NCBI GenBank assembly: GCA_963920765.1
Contig: OY987247.1
Coordinates: 16,712,471 to 16,776,470, forward strand
DNA: 64,000 nucleotides
From: Ulota crispa
Taxonomy: Eukaryota; Streptophyta; Bryopsida; Orthotrichales; Orthotrichaceae
Reading direction: 5' to 3'
Position numbers and translations under genes: made by a program. Below the pieces are notes generated by a model, which was not told where the DNA came from, did no database searches, and was given only the letters and a program-made list of their open reading frames with translations. Of this stretch, positions 59,328-64,000 are shown one piece after another; the first letter of the stretch is position 1, and each line of letters begins with the position of its first letter.

Positions 59328-60252
59328 ATCCCTAAAGCCCTGTTGTTCCCTTGAGGGACAAATGGGGTTTTGGGCAGGTACCTACAGCCTCAATTTTTGT
59401 CTTGATCTTTTGAAACATTTTTTGAAGATAAAAAAACATATTAGCTTATGGGGAATATAATTTTTATTCCAATCTATGCCTAGGAGCAAAAGTTATGCCC
59501 AGATAAGTAAAAGTGTATGGAGATCAGGCAACAAAAAAAAATTACAAAAAATTTGTAATAAGATATTTGTTTATTTTTCCCATAGGTTATAGTTTTTTCT
59601 ACATTTGAAGCTTTGATTCTTTCCACTTGGACTAGTTATGAGAAAGTTATGGACCATCTTGTTTTCGGGCAATTCAAGCATCTTCTTGAAAATTTAACTT
59701 ATAAACTTTATTTTCAAATGCAAGTTTAACGATTTTTCAAAAAAAATTGTTGGCAAGGGTGAAGTTTGCTTTCTTTAACAATCTCACCATTGGGATTATA
59801 GCGTTTCAATTCCATTGCAGGGTTATTAACAATTGAAGTTTTTGTTCAATCTCATACCTTTTTCTATCTAATGTATTTTGTAAGAATGAAAATTCAATAT
59901 TTTTTGTTTTAATTTTTTCTGAAGATTTTCAACTCAAATCTCCATCAACAAAAAATAAACTTCAAAACCATGTGGTGCAAAAATTTTAAGTGAAAAAAGT
60001 TCAAAGTTAAATAATCTAGTCATGCAAGGTGCAAAAAAGTATGTATTTTACACTTTAAACGCAAATATCATGCAATCTATGGGGTCAAAGTTTTTCAAAA
60101 AAAAATCACACATTCTTATACTACTTTAGTACAAGATCCTATAGTTAGATATGCAAAAAGACCAATTTTCAAACTTTTTTGCTCTTCGCCATAGAAGTGG
60201 CAGTTTTGAGTGTCTTTTGACAAAATAAAGACCCCATGGCCTTAGGGGTTAA
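59325..60252. mobile_element. TTAA-bounded element, family B (subgroup 2)
   Basis: Begins TTAATCCCTAAAGCCCTG and ends CATGGCCTTAGGGGTTAA; about 928 bp. Box GTTCCCTTGAGGGAC follows the left end. Close homologue of 48528-49453. Confidence 0.75.
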
Positions 60253-60371
60253 AGGGAACTCTTTTTAGAGGACAAATTTTTTTGAAACTATTTGTATACT
60301 ACACAAAACAAAATATTTGGATGTAATACTTGATGTTTTGTTGGTCTTGTTGAACCTTAATTAAAATTGCC

Positions 60372-60609
60372 TTATCTTGGCACTTAGGTTGCCTTACTTT
60401 GGAAAGTTACTTCATGACTCATCATTTGGTCACTTACAGGTGAATATCAAAATTTCACATGGTTTACAACCTTGATACTCCTTGTTTGTTTGAATTTTTT
60501 TTATAGCAGTAATTACCAATATATATTTTTGTAGTATAAATAAGTATTTATGTAATGTAATATGTTGAGAAATTAATGTGGGGCAACCTTTATGCATTAT
60601 TTAGTACGG
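60372..60609. mobile_element. Family G MITE copy 7, short
   Basis: GGCACTTAGGTTGCCTTAC at the left and GGGGCAACCTTTATGCATTA at the right; the interior CATGACTCATCATTTGG matches other copies. Ends are decayed. Confidence 0.5.
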
Positions 60610-60729
60610 TTTTTGGACCTCATTACATTTCAAAAAAAATTAGAGCCTTGATGAATGTGGTATCTATATATATAACAAAATTCAGTTTTCCCTTTTGGTG
60701 ATGCTTTTATCACGATATTCTTACCACGT

Positions 60730-61010
60730 GTATAAATAAATCAACATGGGTAAAAAACTTCTTGGGTTAAAAACTTGCGTAAGTGAAATCTTGCATGAGA
60801 AAAAAATCATGCGTAAAAGAATGTGTGAGGAAAATAATGTAATAAAATTGCATGGGTAAAAAACTAAAATAATTGCGTGAATAATTACTACATGGATAAA
60901 ACATTTGCAAAGGTAAAAATAAAAAATATTTTTTTGCGTGAGAAAGTAGTGACTTTCCTTTTATTGTTTGGGTAAAAAACTCTATGGGTATAGAACAAAA
61001 AATGCTTTAT
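60730..61010. repeat. Degenerate repeats of GGGTAAAAAACT and TGCGTGAGAAA
   Basis: About ten imperfect units related to TGGGTAAAAAACT or TGCGTGAGAAAAAA alternate without a fixed period. Confidence 0.5.
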
Positions 61011-61357
61011 TGCAAGAGAATGTTTTGTAAACAAAGATAAATGTTTTGAGTAAAGTTTGATATTGGAGTGCGCAAATAAAAAGTAGGAATTATTTTCTTA
61101 CGATGGAAAGATTTTGCATGATTGGGTTTAAAATTATTTTGGGTCCCGTTGGACCGACAGGTGCTTATACTATTATCTATAAGTGAAATTTTGAATGAAA
61201 ATGGCCCTTGCCACAATTTGTAGATGTAAAAAAGAACACATGTTTTGGGCTTCACGAAATAAGCACACGTAAGCTGTGAATACAAATTGCAAAATTTTCA
61301 TGTTATGTGACTAATATATTTGGAAAAAATCTCATTCCAAAATTTTGCATTATTTCT

Positions 61358-61588
61358 TTAACCCTTGAACGTCACATGGGCTCTAGAGATACAGTATCAA
61401 ATACAGTCGCAATGAGTATTTAGAAGTTTGAATCAGCTAGAAATTATGGATTACAACCATACATATTGAAGGGTTGTATGATGAGGGGTGCATAATTTTT
61501 TTGGAAAGCCCTCGTAACAGCTCAAATACGTCCTTATACACAACCATACATACGGCCACAAAGGGCTTTTGTGCAGTTCAGAAGTTAA
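61358..61588. mobile_element. TTAA-bounded short element, family E copy 2
   Basis: Begins TTAACCCTTGAACGTCAC and ends GTGCAGTTCAGAAGTTAA. Same orientation as 22670-22918. Confidence 0.7.
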
Positions 61589-61741
61589 GATTCTTTTGCA
61601 TTTAAAGTTTATATTGACAAAATCAAGTATAGCATTGTGCAAGGATGCTTCTTCAAGTTTCAAAAATGTTAATGAAGTTTTTAAAAAACATTGAAGATCA
61701 CTTTAGTTTGTATAAGTTTGATTCACATGGACATCAAGGTC

Positions 61742-61975
61742 TTAACCCCTAAATGTTCGAGTGTGCCGCTCTGACCAGTACTATATGGGGTATTTTTCTT
61801 GTGTTTGGAATGGATCCACACCTCTACTACATTTGAGACCAACAAAGAAGTTGGAGAATAGATCAATGCGGTTCTAGTGAGTTACTTGAGATCCCAAATT
61901 TAAAAAAATTATTGGTAGCAAATGATAATTATACATCAGCGTATATACTATGCCCTATGGACATTTGAGGGTTAA
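61742..61975. mobile_element. TTAA-bounded short element, family F copy 3
   Basis: Begins TTAACCCCTAAATGTTCG and ends ACATTTGAGGGTTAA. It is the most complete copy and shares its right TTAA region with the next element. Confidence 0.75.
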
Positions 61976-63269
61976 CCCCTTAACACGTAAAGGACTAGTG
62001 TCCCTACAAGGGATACAGTGAATTATGGGCAAGCTTATTCTCTTGGAATTTTATTGTCATTTTTTAAATTTCTACTTTTGAAAAAGAGTTTTGCAAAGGG
62101 TACATGTGGATTCTATTTTTATTAAAATTGGATGTATAGGTTAAAAGTTATTGATCATTTATGGGTTTTTATGGTTCAAGGGGCAAATCAGGCATACCAT
62201 GTTCCACTAATTTCTCCCAAGAGCAACCAATAGAGGCATGATACTTCATTAAAGTGTATCAAAGCGGTAGTGTACTAAATAAAGATATTATTGTATTAAA
62301 CAAACACAATAGCTTTTGAAATAAAATAACTCTTAGAGACTTGGTTTTTTTCAAGTATTTTTGAGGTTGTCAAGAAAGCTAAAGTCTTTCAATCCATTTG
62401 GATTTCTAGAAATTCCAAATCAGCCCTCAAAAATTTGGTTAGCAAAAAACCCCAATGTCATGTGGATTCCAAGCACATGTTGCAATACAAGGCTATGTGG
62501 GGTGTGCTCTATGTTTTTGTTAGACATGAAAATGTGCAGAGATATGCCTAACATGATTTAGAGCATGTTGAAAAAATCTGTCCCAAATTCATAGTGCAAA
62601 AAATGTTCACAACATGCAATTAAAAGGACCTAAAAAGTTTGGGTGGAGGTCAAAAAACCATATATATTAACTCCAAATGACCATATCTCTCAATCCATAT
62701 ACTGTAGGTTGATAGCAGATTTAGCATAAACTAATTCTCCAAAATTTTGCCTAATTATTACATAAATTATTCTCCAAAAATGCCCAATATCAAACAAATC
62801 AAAAATTGAAATGCCCAATATTATAAAGGTCATTAAGCTTAACTAACAATGGAAGGTTAAGGTTGATTCCAAGAGGGCTCAATCTACTAAAAATTTCTTA
62901 CAAAGGGCAAATTTTAAAAAGTGGAAGATGCTTAGAGAAAGGCTTAATTCTATTAGTTTTTTTGATTGAATGCCAAATAATAACAACTTTTTTGAAAGTG
63001 CCTAATCTTGATTAATTATAAAATTTGATGCCGAATTGATTTTTTCTGAAAGAATAATCAATTTGGCAATGGGCAGCCGAACTTGCTCCCCACCTACATT
63101 AGTTAAACCTCATGTAACTTTCACCATGTCTTCTTGCAGAAATCTACTATAAGATCTTATAGTTAAATCTGTAAAAAATAGAAACTAATGTTCTTGAAAT
63201 TGAACGATTAGAAATGGCACTTTGAGTGTCTTTTGAGAAAAACAATGGGCTCAAGCCTTTAGGGTTTAA
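61972..63269. mobile_element. TTAA-type element, family B-like, longest copy
   Basis: Begins TTAACCCCTTAACACGTAAAG (a second TTAA at 61980) and ends AGCCTTTAGGGTTTAAA. Box GTGTCCCTACAAGGGAT follows the left end. About 1.3 kb; an additional insertion inside is likely, but I could not delimit it. No coding frame. Confidence 0.5.
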
Positions 63270-63287
63270 ATACCAAAAGTGCAAATA

Positions 63288-64000
63288 TTAACCCTTAAAG
63301 GATTGTTGTCCCTTCAAGGGATACGTGGGAGTTCAGGCATGTACCTTTAGATAAGCTACTTTGTGTGATTTTTTGAAACTTTTATTAAAGGTGGGAATTC
63401 AAAGATCTACGCGGACATCTAATTTTTTCCTCATTCTAACAATTATTGAAGAAATTATGCATGAAAATCTGAAAAGCAAGGGAGGACTGCCAGCCCGGGC
63501 AGCCCAAAAATTGTGGAATCTCTACTCTAAAATAAACTTTGAAGTCCTTTATTTTACTCAATTTTTATTATTTTAGAAAAAAAAAAAAAACCCAAAGGAT
63601 GTAGATTGTTTATCACAACATTATGATTGTTGGAATTTGCAATTTTCTTTTTAATAATTAAATTGTTAACAATTTAATGATTTGACTCATCCTTTACTTT
63701 TTACTTACTGATTTTTCCTATGTGTTGTGTAGTTCCAATTGATTTGAAAATTCTCTCACACATAGCTAACTTGATCTCCTACATGGGAAAAATAAAGCAC
63801 AAAGTTGCGTAGAGCAATTATTTTCATGTAAGAATGGTCTAAGGCTTCTAAAATTTTGGGGCAGCATGAAAAAAAACTTTTCTTTTCACTTTAGATGTAA
63901 ATATCTCACTCATGTCCATCTGGATTGACTTGATTTTTCTTCACAAGTATCTAATCTAGTCTAGGGCAAGATCCTACGATTGGATTTCCCAAATTTTCAA
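63288..64000. mobile_element. TTAA-bounded element, family B, cut by the window end
   Basis: Begins TTAACCCTTAAAGGATTG with box GTCCCTTCAAGGGAT. From 63530 to the window end it matches 36900-37400 in reverse (CTAGTCTAGGGCAAGATCCT against AGGATCTTGCCCTAGACTAG). The other end should lie about 70 bp past the window. Confidence 0.7.

Noticed and set aside
4558..63300. CCCTAAA strings resembling the plant telomere repeat
   Set aside because: They occur once per element end, always after TTAA, and never in tandem; they belong to the transposon termini.
1..64000. LTR retrotransposons, LINEs or helitrons
   Set aside because: I found no paired LTRs, reverse transcriptase or integrase motifs; a CTAG-ended hairpin typical of helitrons was not seen. 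Degraded copies could be missed by eye.
1..64000. tRNA, rRNA or snRNA genes and CRISPR arrays
   Set aside because: No cloverleaf with a GGTTCGAATCC-type box, no rRNA segments and no spaced direct repeats of CRISPR type were recognised.

Overview
The window reads as nuclear DNA of a land plant. It holds three spliced or UTR-intron genes with GT-AG introns of roughly 130-210 bp in an AT-rich background, and the three proteins belong to families typical of plants: a glycerol-3-phosphate permease-like MFS transporter, an F-box/kelch-type protein, and an F-box protein of the At4g35930/SKIP27/FBS1-like group. Exons and immediate upstream regions are clearly richer in GC than the rest. I cannot assign a species; the short introns argue against a typical conifer or fern gene, but a bryophyte, lycophyte or other plant remains possible.

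Layout: 1-9370 is intergenic, made of nested repeats plus one degraded coding-like stretch (about 7907-8833). 9372-11434 (minus) is the transporter gene with its upstream region to about 12.9 kb. 12.9-40 kb is almost entirely transposon-derived. 40096-41448 (minus) is the F-box/kelch-type gene, with a probable 5' UTR intron that contains a 22-bp minisatellite. 42.6-53.9 kb is again repeats. 55185-56954 (plus) is a five-exon F-box gene with a GC-rich upstream region from about 54.0 kb. 57-64 kb is repeats. The genes are not an operon and I see no functional link between them beyond two of them being likely SCF substrate adaptors.

The dominant feature is the repeat landscape. About 27 elements or partial elements, together close to a quarter of the window by my hand-drawn boundaries, share one plan: a TTAA at each border, then termini such as CCCCTAAAGGACC, CCCCTAAATGCCC, CCCCTGAGCGCCC or CCCTTGAACGTC, usually followed by a short subterminal hairpin. 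TTAA targets and CCC-starting ends are the hallmark of piggyBac-type transposition, so I interpret them as several related families of non-autonomous piggyBac-like elements. No transposase is visible. Other elements carry signatures of other superfamilies: a CACTA-like foldback with a 3-bp duplication, a Tourist-like element with TAA duplication, a Stowaway-like element with TA borders, and a hAT-like element with an 8-bp duplication. Several are nested, in one place four deep. All element boundaries were read by eye and carry an uncertainty of a few bases, more where ends are degraded.
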